NCBI RefSeq assembly: GCF_026341825.1
Contig: NZ_JAPENY010000003.1
Location: 2,356,001-2,420,000, forward strand
Direction of reading: 5' to 3'
Source: Streptomyces sp. NBC_00620
Lineage (GTDB): Bacteria; Actinomycetota; Actinomycetes; Streptomycetales; Streptomycetaceae
DNA: 64,000 nucleotides
In this document: piece by piece, positions 33,781 to 43,604 of the stretch
Numbering within the stretch: the stretch's first letter is position 1
Layout of the letters: every line of letters starts with the position of its first letter
Made by a program: the position numbers and the translations under genes
Notes under the pieces: generated by a model
What the model was told of the DNA's origin: nothing
What the model saw: the letters and a program-made list of their open reading frames with translations, nothing else
Database searches by the model: none

Positions 33781-34590
33781 CTACTCGAACGTCGCCCGCT
33801 CCAGCCAGAATTCCAGCAGCTCCCGGTCCCCCAGCACCTCCAACCGCCCGCCGTCCAGCGGCAGTCGACGGTAGAAGCCCAGCAGTACGTCGGTCAGCGG
33901 GCCCCGCAGCGCAACGGTCGCCTTCTCGTGACCCCGGCGCCAGACGAAGCCCTTCTCGGTGAGCTCGACGACCCACTCGGCGTTCAGTTCGGGGGCGGTG
34001 TCGGTGGCGTGGAGGTGAATGCTGCGACCGGAGCCGCGCAACTCCGCCGCCGCGTCGTGCGGCTCCGTCCGCTGCACGTACTCCACGATCCCCAGCCATT
34101 CGTCGATCGCGTCGGCGGCCACATCCGGGTCGACCTCGTACGGCAGCCCGGCGGTCAGCGTCGCGTCGGCGCGGTGGATCGCCAGCTCGTGCGTCATCCG
34201 GCGCGCCCAGAAGCCGGAGTCGTGGACCCCGGCCCACGCCCATACACGCGTGTCGGGCCCCGCCTCCCGCAGCGTGCGGACGAGCATCTCGCCGGTCTCC
34301 GCGAGCCAGGCGTCCAGGGCGGCGGGATCACCCTCGGCCTCCGGGCCCCCGGCCAAAGGCACAGCCCCCTCTGGGACGTTCTCCTGCGCCCTCGTACGGA
34401 CCAGGAGCTCGGCCCAGCGCAATGCACCGCCCGTGTGCCGTACGAGCTGCTCCAGCGACCACTCAGGGCAGGTCGGCACGGTCGCGGACAGCACGACACC
34501 GTCCGAGGTCACCACGTCCCTCAACTGCCGCACCTGCGTCTCGATCGCATCGCAGTAGCGGTCATGCCCGAGCGGTCCGAGTAGCGTCAT
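33781..34590 (-). CDS. Maleylpyruvate-isomerase-N/DinB-like protein
   Basis: A 269-residue cytosolic protein. ATG 34590 (MTLLGPLGHDRY) begins the conserved region; the frame upstream is not protein-like. The four-helix bundle has VPTCPEWSLEQLVRHTGG and RRMTHELAIHRADA, whose His residues are the usual metal ligands of this TIGR03083 group. The C-terminal part (about 160-269) is an SCP2-like domain ending GDRELLEFWLERATFE. Members act on small thiols or as mycothiol-dependent enzymes, but the reaction of this one is unknown. Confidence 0.85.
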   Translation of the reverse strand: MTLLGPLGHDRYCDAIETQVRQLRDVVTSDGVVLSATVPTCPEWSLEQLVRHTGGALRWAELLVRTRAQENVPEGAVPLAGGPEAEGDPAALDAWLAETGEMLVRTLREAGPDTRVWAWAGVHDSGFWARRMTHELAIHRADATLTAGLPYEVDPDVAADAIDEWLGIVEYVQRTEPHDAAAELRGSGRSIHLHATDTAPELNAEWVVELTEKGFVWRRGHEKATVALRGPLTDVLLGFYRRLPLDGGRLEVLGDRELLEFWLERATFE

Positions 34591-34651
34591 GAGCCGCACC
34601 CTATGCGGCGGGTGGCTCCTCGAGTACGGCAATTTCGGCGGCGCCGGGACG

Positions 34652-35671
<1,020 letters not shown>

Positions 35672-37360
35672 CTAGAACTCCCCGGTCCGGTCGGTCCGTA
35701 CCCGCTCCAACAGCAGCAGCGACACCGCGCACACCACCATCAAGATCGTCGAAAGGGCCATCGCCTGGCCGTAGTTGAGGTCACCCGCACGCCCGAGCAG
35801 CCGGGCCACGGCCACCGGCAGCGTCGGGTTGTCGGGCCGCGCGATGAAGACGGTCGCCCCGAACTCGCCAAGGGACACCGCGAAGGCGAACCCGGCCGCC
35901 ACCAGCAGCGCCCGCCGCACCATCGGGAGATCGACCTCGCGCCACACCCGCCACGGCGACGCCCCGAGCACCGCCGCGGCCTCCCGCAGCCGCCCGTCCA
36001 CCGCCCGCAGCACGGGCAGCATCGTCCGTACGACGAAGGGGACACCGACCAGCGCCTGCGCGAGCGGCACCAGGATCCAACTGCTCCTGAGATTCAGCGG
36101 CGGCTCGTCGAGCGCGATCAGGAACCCGAACCCGACGGTCACCGCCGACACACCCAGCGGCAGCATCAGCAGCGCGTCGAAGCCGCGCACCAGCCGGCCC
36201 GCACGCCGGGTGAGGGCGGCGGCCGCCAGACCGCCGATGAGTACGGCGATGGCGGTGGCGGCGAGCGCGTACTGCAGCGAGTTGCCGATCGCCTCGATCG
36301 GCGCGACGAGGAAGATGCCGCTGTCGTCGGAGGTCAGTGCCCTGTAGTACCCGAAGTCGGGCGCGTCCAGGGACCGTTGGACCAGCACGCCGAGCGGCAG
36401 CACGAGCAGCACGGCGATGCTCGCGAGCACACCGGCGAGCAGCGCCCACTGCCCGGCCCCGCGCGGCCTGCGTGCCGTCACCTCCGGGGACACCAGACGC
36501 AGAGCGGTCTCCCGGCGCCGTACCGTCCGGGCGTGCACGGCGAGGATCGCGCCCACCGCCACGAACTGGATGATCGTCAGCACCGCCGCCGTGGAGAGGT
36601 CGAAGATCTCCGAGGTCTGCCGGTAGATCTCGACTTCGAGCGTCGAGAAGGTGGGCCCGCCGAGGATCTGCACGACACCGAAGGAGGTGAAGGTGAAGAG
36701 GAAGACCATCAGCGCGGCGGCGGCCACGGCCGGGCTCAGGGCCGGCAGCGTCACCTTGCGCCAGGCCGCGAACCGGGAGGCGCCGAGCATCCGGGCGGCC
36801 TCCTCCTGACGCGGGTCGAGCTGCGACCACAGCCCGCCGACGGTGCGGACGACGACCGCGTAGTTGAAGAAGACATGCGCGAGCAGGATCGCCCAGACCG
36901 TCGTGTCCAGTCGTACGCCCCACAACTCGTCCAGAAGCCCGCCCCGGCCGACCAGCGCAAGGAACGCCGTACCGACGACGACCGTCGGCAGCACGAACGG
37001 CACGGTCACCACCGCCCGCAGGACCTGCTTGCCCCTGAAATCGAAGCGCGCGAAGACATACGCGCCGGGGAGCGCGATCAGCAGCGTGAGCGCCGTCGAC
37101 GCGAGCGCCTGCCAGGTGGTGAACCACAGGACGTGCCGGATGTCGGACTGCGCGAGCACATCCCAGATCCGCCCGAACTGCCAGACCCCGTCGACCTTGA
37201 GACCCCGGGCCACGATCGCCGCCACGGGGTAGGCGAAGAAGACGCCGAAGAACGCGACGGGCAGGGCCATGAGCCCGAACCGCGCCGCGTCTCCCCGACG
37301 GGACTTCTTACGCGCCCGGGGCGTTACTTCAGTACGAGCGAGGTCCACGACTTGACCCAC
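35672..37360 (-). CDS. thiP: Thiamine ABC transporter permease (fused, ThiP-like)
   Basis: A 562-residue permease made of two BPD domains of about six TMs each, like ThiP and FbpB. Each half carries an EAA loop: EEAARMLGASRFAAWRKVTLP (near 205) and REAAAVLGASPWRVWREVDLP (near 460), which dock on the ATPase. GTG 37360 overlaps the binding-protein gene by 37 bp; GTG 37348 is an alternative and neither has a clear ribosome site, so coupling to the upstream gene is likely. Confidence 0.88.
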   Translation of the reverse strand: MGQVVDLARTEVTPRARKKSRRGDAARFGLMALPVAFFGVFFAYPVAAIVARGLKVDGVWQFGRIWDVLAQSDIRHVLWFTTWQALASTALTLLIALPGAYVFARFDFRGKQVLRAVVTVPFVLPTVVVGTAFLALVGRGGLLDELWGVRLDTTVWAILLAHVFFNYAVVVRTVGGLWSQLDPRQEEAARMLGASRFAAWRKVTLPALSPAVAAAALMVFLFTFTSFGVVQILGGPTFSTLEVEIYRQTSEIFDLSTAAVLTIIQFVAVGAILAVHARTVRRRETALRLVSPEVTARRPRGAGQWALLAGVLASIAVLLVLPLGVLVQRSLDAPDFGYYRALTSDDSGIFLVAPIEAIGNSLQYALAATAIAVLIGGLAAAALTRRAGRLVRGFDALLMLPLGVSAVTVGFGFLIALDEPPLNLRSSWILVPLAQALVGVPFVVRTMLPVLRAVDGRLREAAAVLGASPWRVWREVDLPMVRRALLVAAGFAFAVSLGEFGATVFIARPDNPTLPVAVARLLGRAGDLNYGQAMALSTILMVVCAVSLLLLERVRTDRTGEF

Positions 37361-38403
37361 TGGTCACGGTTGTCGGCGATCTTGGCGGGGGCCATGGTCT
37401 CGGGGTCCTTGGCCTGCGGACCGAACTCCGTGAACTCGGCCGGCACCTTCGCGCCCTCCACCACCGGGTACACGAACATGTTCAGCGGCATATCGTCCTG
37501 GAACTGCTTCGTGATCAGGAAGTCGATGAGCGCCTCGCCGCCCTTGGTGTTCTTCGCGTTGCTCAGCAGCCCCGCGTACTCGACCTGACGGAAGCAGGTG
37601 CCGGTCGCGACGCCGGTCGGCGCGGTCGTCGGCTTCGGGTCGGCGTAGATGACCTCGGCGGGCGGCGAGGAGGCGTACGAGACGACGAGCGGCCGGTCCG
37701 CCTTGGCCTTCTTGCCCCCGGCCGAGCCGGAGAACTCCTCGTTGTACGCCTGCTCCCAGCCGTCGACGACCTTGACGCCGTTGGCCTTGAGCTTCGTCCA
37801 GTAGTCCTGCCAGCCGTCGTCTCCGTACTTCGCGGCAGTCCCGAGCAGGAAGCCGAGACCGGGCGAGGACGTGGAGGCGTTCTCGGTGACGAGGAGGTTC
37901 TTGTACTCGGGCTTGATCAGATCGTCGAAGGACTGCGGCGGCGTCAGCTTGTGCTCGCTGAAGTAGGCCTTGTCGTAGTTGACGCAGATGTCGCCCGTGT
38001 CGATGGGCGTGACCCGGTGCTTGTCCTCGTCGACCCGGTACTCCGGGAGGATCAGGTCCGAGCCCTTGGCCTCGTACGACTGGAACAGCCCGTTGTCGAG
38101 CGCGCGGGACAGCAGGGTGTTGTCGACGCCGAAGAAGACGTCGCCCTGCGGATTGTCCTTGGTGAGGATCGCCTTGTTGACGGCCTGCCCGGCGTCGCCG
38201 TCCTTGAGGACCTTGACGGTGTACCCGGACTCCTTCTCGAAGGCGCTCAGCACGTCCTTGGAGTAGGTGAAGGAGTCATGACTGACGAGGGTGACGGTCT
38301 TGGAGTCAGCGTCACTGCTCCCGCTGCCGGACGAGCCGCACGCGGACAGCGTGACCAGCCCCAGGCCGACAACGACGGCCGTGATCGTCCTCTTCTTGCT
38401 CAC
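37324..38403 (-). CDS. thiB: Thiamine-binding lipoprotein
   Basis: A 359-residue solute-binding protein. GTG 38403 follows GGAGG. The signal ends LVTLSAC, a lipobox. The mature protein shows VTLVSHDSFTYSKDVLSAFEKESGY, DVFFGVDNTLLSRALDNGLF, DTGDICVNYDKAYF, TSSPGLGFLLG and DGWEQAYNEEF, typical of the ThiB/AfuA group. The TPP riboswitch in its leader decides thiamine over iron. It is first of three genes on the minus strand. Confidence 0.92.
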   Translation of the reverse strand: MSKKRTITAVVVGLGLVTLSACGSSGSGSSDADSKTVTLVSHDSFTYSKDVLSAFEKESGYTVKVLKDGDAGQAVNKAILTKDNPQGDVFFGVDNTLLSRALDNGLFQSYEAKGSDLILPEYRVDEDKHRVTPIDTGDICVNYDKAYFSEHKLTPPQSFDDLIKPEYKNLLVTENASTSSPGLGFLLGTAAKYGDDGWQDYWTKLKANGVKVVDGWEQAYNEEFSGSAGGKKAKADRPLVVSYASSPPAEVIYADPKPTTAPTGVATGTCFRQVEYAGLLSNAKNTKGGEALIDFLITKQFQDDMPLNMFVYPVVEGAKVPAEFTEFGPQAKDPETMAPAKIADNRDQWVKSWTSLVLK

Positions 38404-38437
38404 TGATTTCCTCCTGGGATGACCAGGAAGAGACGCG

Positions 38438-38475
38438 GCCCTGCCCGGGAACCCCTGAGAGTTCCCGGGCAGGGC
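38438..38475 (-). terminator. Expression-platform hairpin of the TPP riboswitch
   Basis: GCCCTGCCCGGGAAC and GTTCCCGGGCAGGGC form a perfect 15-bp stem with an eight-base loop, 18 bases after the aptamer and 35 bases before the thiB start. No U run follows, so it may terminate by stem strength or act with the aptamer on the ribosome site. Confidence 0.7.
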
Positions 38476-38493
38476 GCAACAGCTTGAGTATTG

Positions 38494-38596
38494 ACCGAAC
38501 TTCCTACCCAGAATGACCTGGGCAAGGTTCTGAGGGTCTGCGGCCCACCGGTGACCCGGCTACCGCACTCTCAGCGCTGTGGCGCTCCCCTGTCGG
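38494..38596 (-). promoter_or_regulatory. TPP riboswitch (thi box)
   Basis: Read on the minus strand, the P1 arms are CCGA and TCGG. The core has GCGCTGAGAGTGCGG, then CCGCAGACCCTCAGAACC, then CCAGGTCATTCTGGGTAGG, which matches the conserved CUGAGA, ACCCU-GAACCU and GGGUAnnG elements of the TPP aptamer. High TPP should lower thiBPQ expression. It lies between rlmN and thiB. Confidence 0.95.
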
Positions 38597-38635
38597 AATA
38601 TGAAGATGTGGATTGTGCGGTTGTTCCCAGCCAGG

Positions 38636-39742
38636 TTACCGCTCGGTGGCCGCGAGCTGACCGCAGGCCCCGTCGATCTCCTGGCCACGGGTGTCCCGGA
38701 CGGTGACCGGCACCCCGTGGGCCGCGATCGCCTCGACGAACGCCTTCTCGTCCTCGGGCCGCGAGGCGGTCCACTTCGAACCCGGGGTCGGGTTCAGCGG
38801 GATGAGATTGACATGCACGGGCTTGCCCTTGAGCATCCGCCCGAGCCGGTCACCACGCCACGCCTGGTCGTTGATGTCCCTGATCAGCGCGTACTCGATG
38901 GAGAGCCGACGCCCCGACTTGGCCGCGTACTCCCAGCCAGCGTCCAGCACCTCCCGCACCTGCCACCGCGTGTTCACGGGTACGAGGGTGTCGCGCAGCT
39001 CGTCGTCCGGCGCGTGGAGAGAAATGGCGAGGCGGCACTTGAAGCCCTCGTCGGAGAACCGGTTGATCGCCGGGACAAGCCCGACGGTCGACACGGTGAT
39101 GCCACGCTGCGAGAGGCCGAGCCCGTCGGGCTCGGGGTCGGTCAGCGCACGGATCGCGCCGACCACCCTCTTGTAGTTGGCGAGCGGCTCACCCATGCCC
39201 ATGAAGACGATGTTGCTGAGCCGCGACGGACCACCCGGGATCTCCCCATCCCTGAGCGCCCGCATACCGTCCACGATCTGGTGCACGATCTCGCCGGTGG
39301 AGAGATTCCGGTCCAGCCCGGCCTGCCCGGTCGCACAGAACGGGCAGTTCATCCCGCACCCGGCCTGCGAGCTGATGCACATGGTCACCCGGTCCGGGTA
39401 CCGCATCAGTACGGACTCGACGAGCGTGCCGTCGAAGAGCCGCCACAGCGTCTTGCGCGTGGTCTCCTGGTCGGTCGACAGATGCCGCACGACCGTCATC
39501 AGCTCAGGAAGCAACGCCTCCTGAAGCTTCCCGCGCGAGGCGGCCGGGATGTCCGTCCACTCCGCGGGGTCGTGCGCGTACCGCGCGAAGTAGTGCTGCG
39601 ACAGCTGCTTGGCACGAAACGGCTTCTCACCGATCGCGGCAACCGCCTCTTTACGCTCGGCAGGCGTGAGATCGGCGAGATGCCGCGGCGGCTTCTTGGC
39701 TCCGCGCGGGGCGACGAATGTGAGTTCTCCGGGCTTAGGCAT
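38636..39742 (-). CDS. rlmN: Dual-specificity rRNA/tRNA adenine C2-methyltransferase
   Basis: A 368-residue radical-SAM enzyme that methylates C2 of A2503 in 23S rRNA and A37 in some tRNAs. ATG 39742 (MPKPGEL) gives family length; the frame upstream is not protein-like. Cluster motif CGMNCPFC binds the 4Fe-4S; the two catalytic cysteines are in DGACGQLA at the end and in the preceding conserved part. FMGMGEPLANY and STVGLVPAI are further marks. Its stop is 40 bp upstream of the TPP aptamer. Confidence 0.97.
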   Translation of the reverse strand: MPKPGELTFVAPRGAKKPPRHLADLTPAERKEAVAAIGEKPFRAKQLSQHYFARYAHDPAEWTDIPAASRGKLQEALLPELMTVVRHLSTDQETTRKTLWRLFDGTLVESVLMRYPDRVTMCISSQAGCGMNCPFCATGQAGLDRNLSTGEIVHQIVDGMRALRDGEIPGGPSRLSNIVFMGMGEPLANYKRVVGAIRALTDPEPDGLGLSQRGITVSTVGLVPAINRFSDEGFKCRLAISLHAPDDELRDTLVPVNTRWQVREVLDAGWEYAAKSGRRLSIEYALIRDINDQAWRGDRLGRMLKGKPVHVNLIPLNPTPGSKWTASRPEDEKAFVEAIAAHGVPVTVRDTRGQEIDGACGQLAATER

Positions 39743-39822
39743 GGCTGTACCAGTGTCGCAGACATACGGAGGGGGACTCGCCGCCCTGTGGACAACGAGC
39801 CCCCAACCGATAAAACCGCAGG

Positions 39823-40950
39823 TCAGCCGGACCCGACGAAGATCACCAGCAGCAGCCACACGACCGGAGCCGTGGGCAGAAGCGAGTCCAGCCGGTCCAT
39901 GATGCCGCCGTGGCCCGGCAACAGCGTGCCCATGTCCTTGATGCCCAGGTCCCGCTTGATCATGGACTCGCCGAGGTCACCCAGCGTGGCGCTGGCCGCG
40001 ACCGCGAGGCCGAGGAGCAGGCCCTGCCACCAGGTGCCGTCGTCGATCAGGAACTCCATGCACAGCGCGCCCGCCGCCATCGCGAAGGTGACCGCTCCGA
40101 CCAGGCCCTCGCGGGTCTTGCCGGGGCTGATGCGCGGCGCGAGCTTGTGCTTGCCGAAGCGCCAGCCGATCGCGTACGCGCCGGTGTCGCTGACCACGGC
40201 GAGCAGCAGGAACGTGAGCACCCGCCAGGAGCCGTCGTCGGCCGTGAGCATCAGGGCGACGAAGGTGGCCAGGAACGGGATGTAGAAGGCCGCGAAAACG
40301 CCGGCCGTGACGTCCTTCAGGTAGCCCTCGGGGGGCTCCGTCATACGCCAGACCAGGATGGCCAGCGCGGTGAGCGCCATCGCCACCCAAGCGCCCTCGG
40401 CACCCCTGACGTAACCGGAGACGACCATCGCGGCACCGCCGAGCGCCAGTGGCACGAGAGGCGCCTTGATGCCCTTGCGCTCCTGGAGCCGTGACGTGAG
40501 CTCCCACAGCCCCACCACCACGGCTACCGCTATCACGCCGATGAACACGGCTTTGACGATGAACAACGACGCGACGATCACCGCGCCGAGCCCGACGCCC
40601 ACCCCTATGGCCGCACCCAAGTCGCGCCCCGCGCTCTTCTTCTGCGGTGCGGGGGCGGGCTGTGGGGCGCTGGGCATGGGCTCCTGCGGCTTCTGCGACG
40701 AGTCCCCGTGGGGCGCCGTCGCCGGTGTGTCGTCGCGGAACAGGGGACCGCTCAGCCGAGCGGCCCCCCGGTCGTCATCCTGGTCTCCGCCATGTGCGGG
40801 TACGTCGGGCACGATGGGCATGGGCCGAGTGTGCTGCGCGTCATACGCATCGTACGTGGGACCCGCCGGGGCAGCCCCCTGGACAGGCCCCTGCTCGGAC
40901 GGCCCCCAGTACCCGGCTTGTGGCGGCGCCCCCCAGGAAGAGTCGTTCAT
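39823..40950 (-). CDS. cdsA: Phosphatidate cytidylyltransferase
   Basis: A 375-residue membrane enzyme making CDP-diacylglycerol from phosphatidate and CTP. A Pro/Gln-rich cytoplasmic start of about 105 residues, typical of Streptomyces, precedes eight or so TMs. The signature is at the C-terminus: SATLGDLGESMIKRDLGIKD and LLPGHGGIMDRLDSLL. The start overlaps the frr stop as TGATG, so it is translationally coupled. Phospholipid synthesis is thus tied to the ribosome-recycling/pyrH operon. Confidence 0.97.
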   Translation of the reverse strand: MNDSSWGAPPQAGYWGPSEQGPVQGAAPAGPTYDAYDAQHTRPMPIVPDVPAHGGDQDDDRGAARLSGPLFRDDTPATAPHGDSSQKPQEPMPSAPQPAPAPQKKSAGRDLGAAIGVGVGLGAVIVASLFIVKAVFIGVIAVAVVVGLWELTSRLQERKGIKAPLVPLALGGAAMVVSGYVRGAEGAWVAMALTALAILVWRMTEPPEGYLKDVTAGVFAAFYIPFLATFVALMLTADDGSWRVLTFLLLAVVSDTGAYAIGWRFGKHKLAPRISPGKTREGLVGAVTFAMAAGALCMEFLIDDGTWWQGLLLGLAVAASATLGDLGESMIKRDLGIKDMGTLLPGHGGIMDRLDSLLPTAPVVWLLLVIFVGSG

Positions 40951-41507
40951 CAGACCTCGAGCAGCTCCGCTTCCTTGTGCTTGAGGAGCTCGTCCACCTG
41001 GGCGGCGTACTTCGCCGTGGTGTCGTCGAGTTCCTTCTCCGCACGGCGGCCCTCGTCCTCGCCTACCTCGCCGTCCTTGACCAGCTTGTCGATGGTCTCC
41101 TTCGCCTTGCGGCGGACGGAGCGGATCGAGATCTTGGCGTCCTCACCCTTGGTCTTGGCGACCTTGATGTACTCCTTGCGGCGCTCCTGGGTCAGCTCCG
41201 GGAACACCACCCGGATGATGTTGCCGTCGTTGCTCGGGTTGACACCCAGGTCGGAATCGCGGATCGCCTGCTCGATGTTGCGCATCGCGCTCTTGTCGAA
41301 CGGGGTCACCACCGCCATACGCGGCTCGGGCACCGAGAACGAGGCCAGCTGGTTGATCGGCGTCAGCGCGCCGTAGTAGTCGGCCACGATCTTGTTGAAC
41401 ATCGCCGGGTGCGCACGGCCGGTGCGGATCGCGGCGAAGTCCTCCTTGGCGACCACGACGGCCTTCTCCATCTTCTCCTCGGCCTCGAGGAGGGTCTCTT
41501 CGATCAC
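40950..41507 (-). CDS. frr: Ribosome recycling factor
   Basis: A 185-residue protein that splits post-termination ribosomes with EF-G. Of two adjacent GTG codons, the second (41507) gives the standard MIEETLLEAEEKM start and better spacing from GGAG. Core motifs: FAAIRTGRAHPAMF, DLGVNPSNDGNIIRVVFPELT, ERRKEYIKVAK and the coiled helix to KHKEAELLEV. It is placed between pyrH and cdsA, as in other actinomycetes. Confidence 0.97.
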   Translation of the reverse strand: MIEETLLEAEEKMEKAVVVAKEDFAAIRTGRAHPAMFNKIVADYYGALTPINQLASFSVPEPRMAVVTPFDKSAMRNIEQAIRDSDLGVNPSNDGNIIRVVFPELTQERRKEYIKVAKTKGEDAKISIRSVRRKAKETIDKLVKDGEVGEDEGRRAEKELDDTTAKYAAQVDELLKHKEAELLEV

Positions 41508-41622
41508 CACTTGCTCCTGCGTGTCTTGAGTAGGCCCGGCAGCTGTTCCTCGTAGGGGTGGCAGCCGGCTGCGTCGCGTCTTATTCCTGCACGGTTCCGG
41601 ACCGGCAGGACATTGTCCATCC

Positions 41623-41711
41623 CCCGGTCAGGGTCCGTACCCGGTCGGGGCCCGTCCCCGATCAGGGTCCTTGCCCGGTCCGGGTTCGACCCCTGTCGGA
41701 GTCGGTTCCCG
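41623..41711. repeat. 17-bp tandem repeats between pyrH and frr
   Basis: Five units of 17 bp (41623, 41640, 41657, 41674, 41691) follow a CCCGGTCNGGGTCCGTN pattern with drift, plus a partial sixth into the pyrH stop. They are GC-rich and self-complementary (CCCGG/CCGGG), so the frr leader would form a run of small stems. They fill most of the 204-bp gap. Confidence 0.8.
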
Positions 41712-42482
41712 TCAGGCCCGGCTGCTGTGTTCACCCACGAGTGTGCCGATCTTCTCACCCTTGACGGCCCGCGCGATATTGCCCTCCGTCAGAAGCTCGA
41801 AGACCAGGATGGGCAGCTTGTTGTCCCGGCACAGCGTGATGGCGGTCATGTCGGCGACCTTGAGGTCGCGGGTGATGACCTCGCCGTAGCTGAGCGAGTC
41901 GAACTTGACCGCTTCGGGGTTGGTCTTCGGGTCGGAGTCGTAGACCCCGTCGACACCGTTCTTGCCCATCAACAGGGCCTCGGCGTCGATCTCCAGGGCG
42001 CGCTGCGCGGCGGTGGTGTCGGTGGAGAAGTACGGCATGCCCATACCGGCGCCGAAGATGACCACACGGCCCTTCTCCAGGTGCCGTACGGCACGCAGCG
42101 GGATGTACGGCTCGGCGACCTGCCCCATGGTGATGGCGGTCTGGACACGGCTGTCGATGCCTTCCTTCTCCAGGAAGTCCTGGAGGGCCAGGCAGTTCAT
42201 GACCGTGCCGAGCATGCCCATGTAGTCGGAGCGCGCCCGGTCCATGCCGCGCTGCTGGAGTTCGGCGCCGCGGAAGAAGTTGCCGCCGCCGATGACGACC
42301 GCGATCTGGGCGCCGCCGCGCACGACGGCCGCGATTTCGCGGGCGATCTTGTGCACCACGTCGGGGTCGACGCCCAGTCCGCCGCCACCGGCGAACGCCT
42401 CGCCGGAAAGCTTCAGCATGAAGCGTCCCGTGCCTTTGCCGTCGTCGGTCTTCTCGCCCTTGTCGGCCTGCGTGGTGGTCAT
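41712..42482 (-). CDS. pyrH: UMP kinase
   Basis: A 256-residue UMP kinase, making UDP from UMP with ATP; a hexamer controlled by GTP and UTP. KLSGEAFAGG, VIGGGNFFRGAELQ, DYMGMLGTVMNCLALQDFL, MPYFSTDTTAAQRALEIDAEALLMGKNGVDGVYDSDP (in parts) and GTLVGEHS are family motifs. The start is ATG 42482. An about 20-residue polar N-terminal extension is present. A terminator hairpin separates it from tsf. Confidence 0.97.
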   Translation of the reverse strand: MTTTQADKGEKTDDGKGTGRFMLKLSGEAFAGGGGLGVDPDVVHKIAREIAAVVRGGAQIAVVIGGGNFFRGAELQQRGMDRARSDYMGMLGTVMNCLALQDFLEKEGIDSRVQTAITMGQVAEPYIPLRAVRHLEKGRVVIFGAGMGMPYFSTDTTAAQRALEIDAEALLMGKNGVDGVYDSDPKTNPEAVKFDSLSYGEVITRDLKVADMTAITLCRDNKLPILVFELLTEGNIARAVKGEKIGTLVGEHSSRA

Positions 42483-42518
42483 GGGTCTCTCGCCTCTTTA
42501 CGTGTCACACATACAAAG

Positions 42519-42569
42519 AAGGCCACTGCCGGTGGGGTGTTGTTCGCATCCCATGCTCGGCAATGGCCT
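42519..42569 (-). terminator. Terminator downstream of tsf
   Basis: On the minus strand AGGCCATTGCCG (42569-42558) pairs with CGGCAGTGGCCT (42531-42520) and is followed by TCTTTGT. The T-rich tail and one mismatch in 12 mark an intrinsic terminator ending the rpsB-tsf message. Confidence 0.85.
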
Positions 42570-42672
42570 CCTCGTCAGATCTGCTGTCGTCCGACACGCA
42601 CGCGCGCGTGCCCACGTACGCGGACGACTGCTGTCGACCCTAGCGGGGTCGGGCGTCGATCGCGGTACGGAC

Positions 42673-43509
42673 TCAGATGCCGACCTTGATGCGCACGAAG
42701 CGCTTCAGGGTGACACCGGCCTCGTCCAGGACCTTCTGGACGGACTTCTTCGGGTCCAGCGCGTACGGCTGACCGAGAAGGGTGGCGTCCTTGAAGAAGC
42801 CGTTGACGCGACCCTCGACGATCTTCGGAAGGGCGGCCTCGGGCTTGCCCTCGGCGCGGGTGGTCTCCTCGGCGACGCGGCGCTCGGACTCGACGACCTC
42901 GGCCGGAACGTCCTCCTTGGAGAGGTACTTCGGCGCGAAGGCGGCGATGTGCTGCGCGACACCGCGGGCGAGCTCGGCGTTGGCCTTGTCCAGCTCGACC
43001 AGGACACCGATCTGCGGGGGCAGGTCGGGCATGGTGCGGTGCATGTACGAGGCGACGTAGGCGCCGGAGAAGTCCGCGAAGCGGTCCAGGACGATCTTCT
43101 CGCCCAGGTTGGCGTTGGCCTCGTCGACGAACGCCTGAACCGTCTTGCCGGACTCGATCTCGGACGCGAGCAGCGCCTCGAGGTCGGCCGGGGAGGTCTT
43201 GACGACGTGCTCGGCGATCTGGTTGGCGACGGCCTGGAACTTCTCGCCCTTGGCGACGAAGTCCGTCTCGCACTTCAGCTCGACCAGGACACCGGAGGAG
43301 TTGTCGTCGGCGATGATGGAAACCACAGCGCCGTTCTCGGCGGAGCGGCCCTCGCGCTTGGCGACGCCCTTCTGGCCCTTGATGCGCAGCGCCTCGACGG
43401 CCTTGTCGACGTTGCCGTCGGCCTCGTCCAGCGCCTTCTTGCAGTCCATCATGCCTGCGCCGGTGAGCTCACGGAGCTTCTTGACGTCGGCGGCGGTGTA
43501 GTTCGCCAT
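42673..43509 (-). CDS. tsf: Elongation factor Ts
   Basis: A 278-residue nucleotide-exchange factor for EF-Tu. N-terminal MANYTAADVKKLRELTGAGMMDCKKAL and KCETDFVAKGEKF in the core are diagnostic, including the TDFV-type contact with EF-Tu. It follows rpsB across a 13-bp hairpin that may modulate read-through. Confidence 0.98.
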   Translation of the reverse strand: MANYTAADVKKLRELTGAGMMDCKKALDEADGNVDKAVEALRIKGQKGVAKREGRSAENGAVVSIIADDNSSGVLVELKCETDFVAKGEKFQAVANQIAEHVVKTSPADLEALLASEIESGKTVQAFVDEANANLGEKIVLDRFADFSGAYVASYMHRTMPDLPPQIGVLVELDKANAELARGVAQHIAAFAPKYLSKEDVPAEVVESERRVAEETTRAEGKPEAALPKIVEGRVNGFFKDATLLGQPYALDPKKSVQKVLDEAGVTLKRFVRIKVGI

Positions 43510-43550
43510 GATTCCTGGAATCTCTCTCGAAGTCTGAAGATCTACGGGCC

Positions 43551-43583
43551 GAACGGCGGGGGCTTGGTGTGCCCCCGCCGTTC
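43551..43583 (-). terminator. Hairpin between rpsB and tsf
   Basis: GAACGGCGGGGGC, seven-base loop, GCCCCCGCCGTTC: a perfect 13-bp stem in the 95-bp gap. As rpsB and tsf are normally cotranscribed, it is likely an attenuator or partial terminator. Confidence 0.7.
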
Positions 43584-43604
43584 AGAACCCGAAGGGGTGA
43601 GGGG

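Noticed and set aside
38443..38580. Further CTGAGAG copies as extra response-regulator sites
   Set aside because: They are single copies without the 11-bp partner and belong to the TPP aptamer and its hairpin.
42483..42672. A small gene between pyrH and tsf
   Set aside because: Only a terminator with a T-rich tail is present; no frame has a start with a ribosome site.
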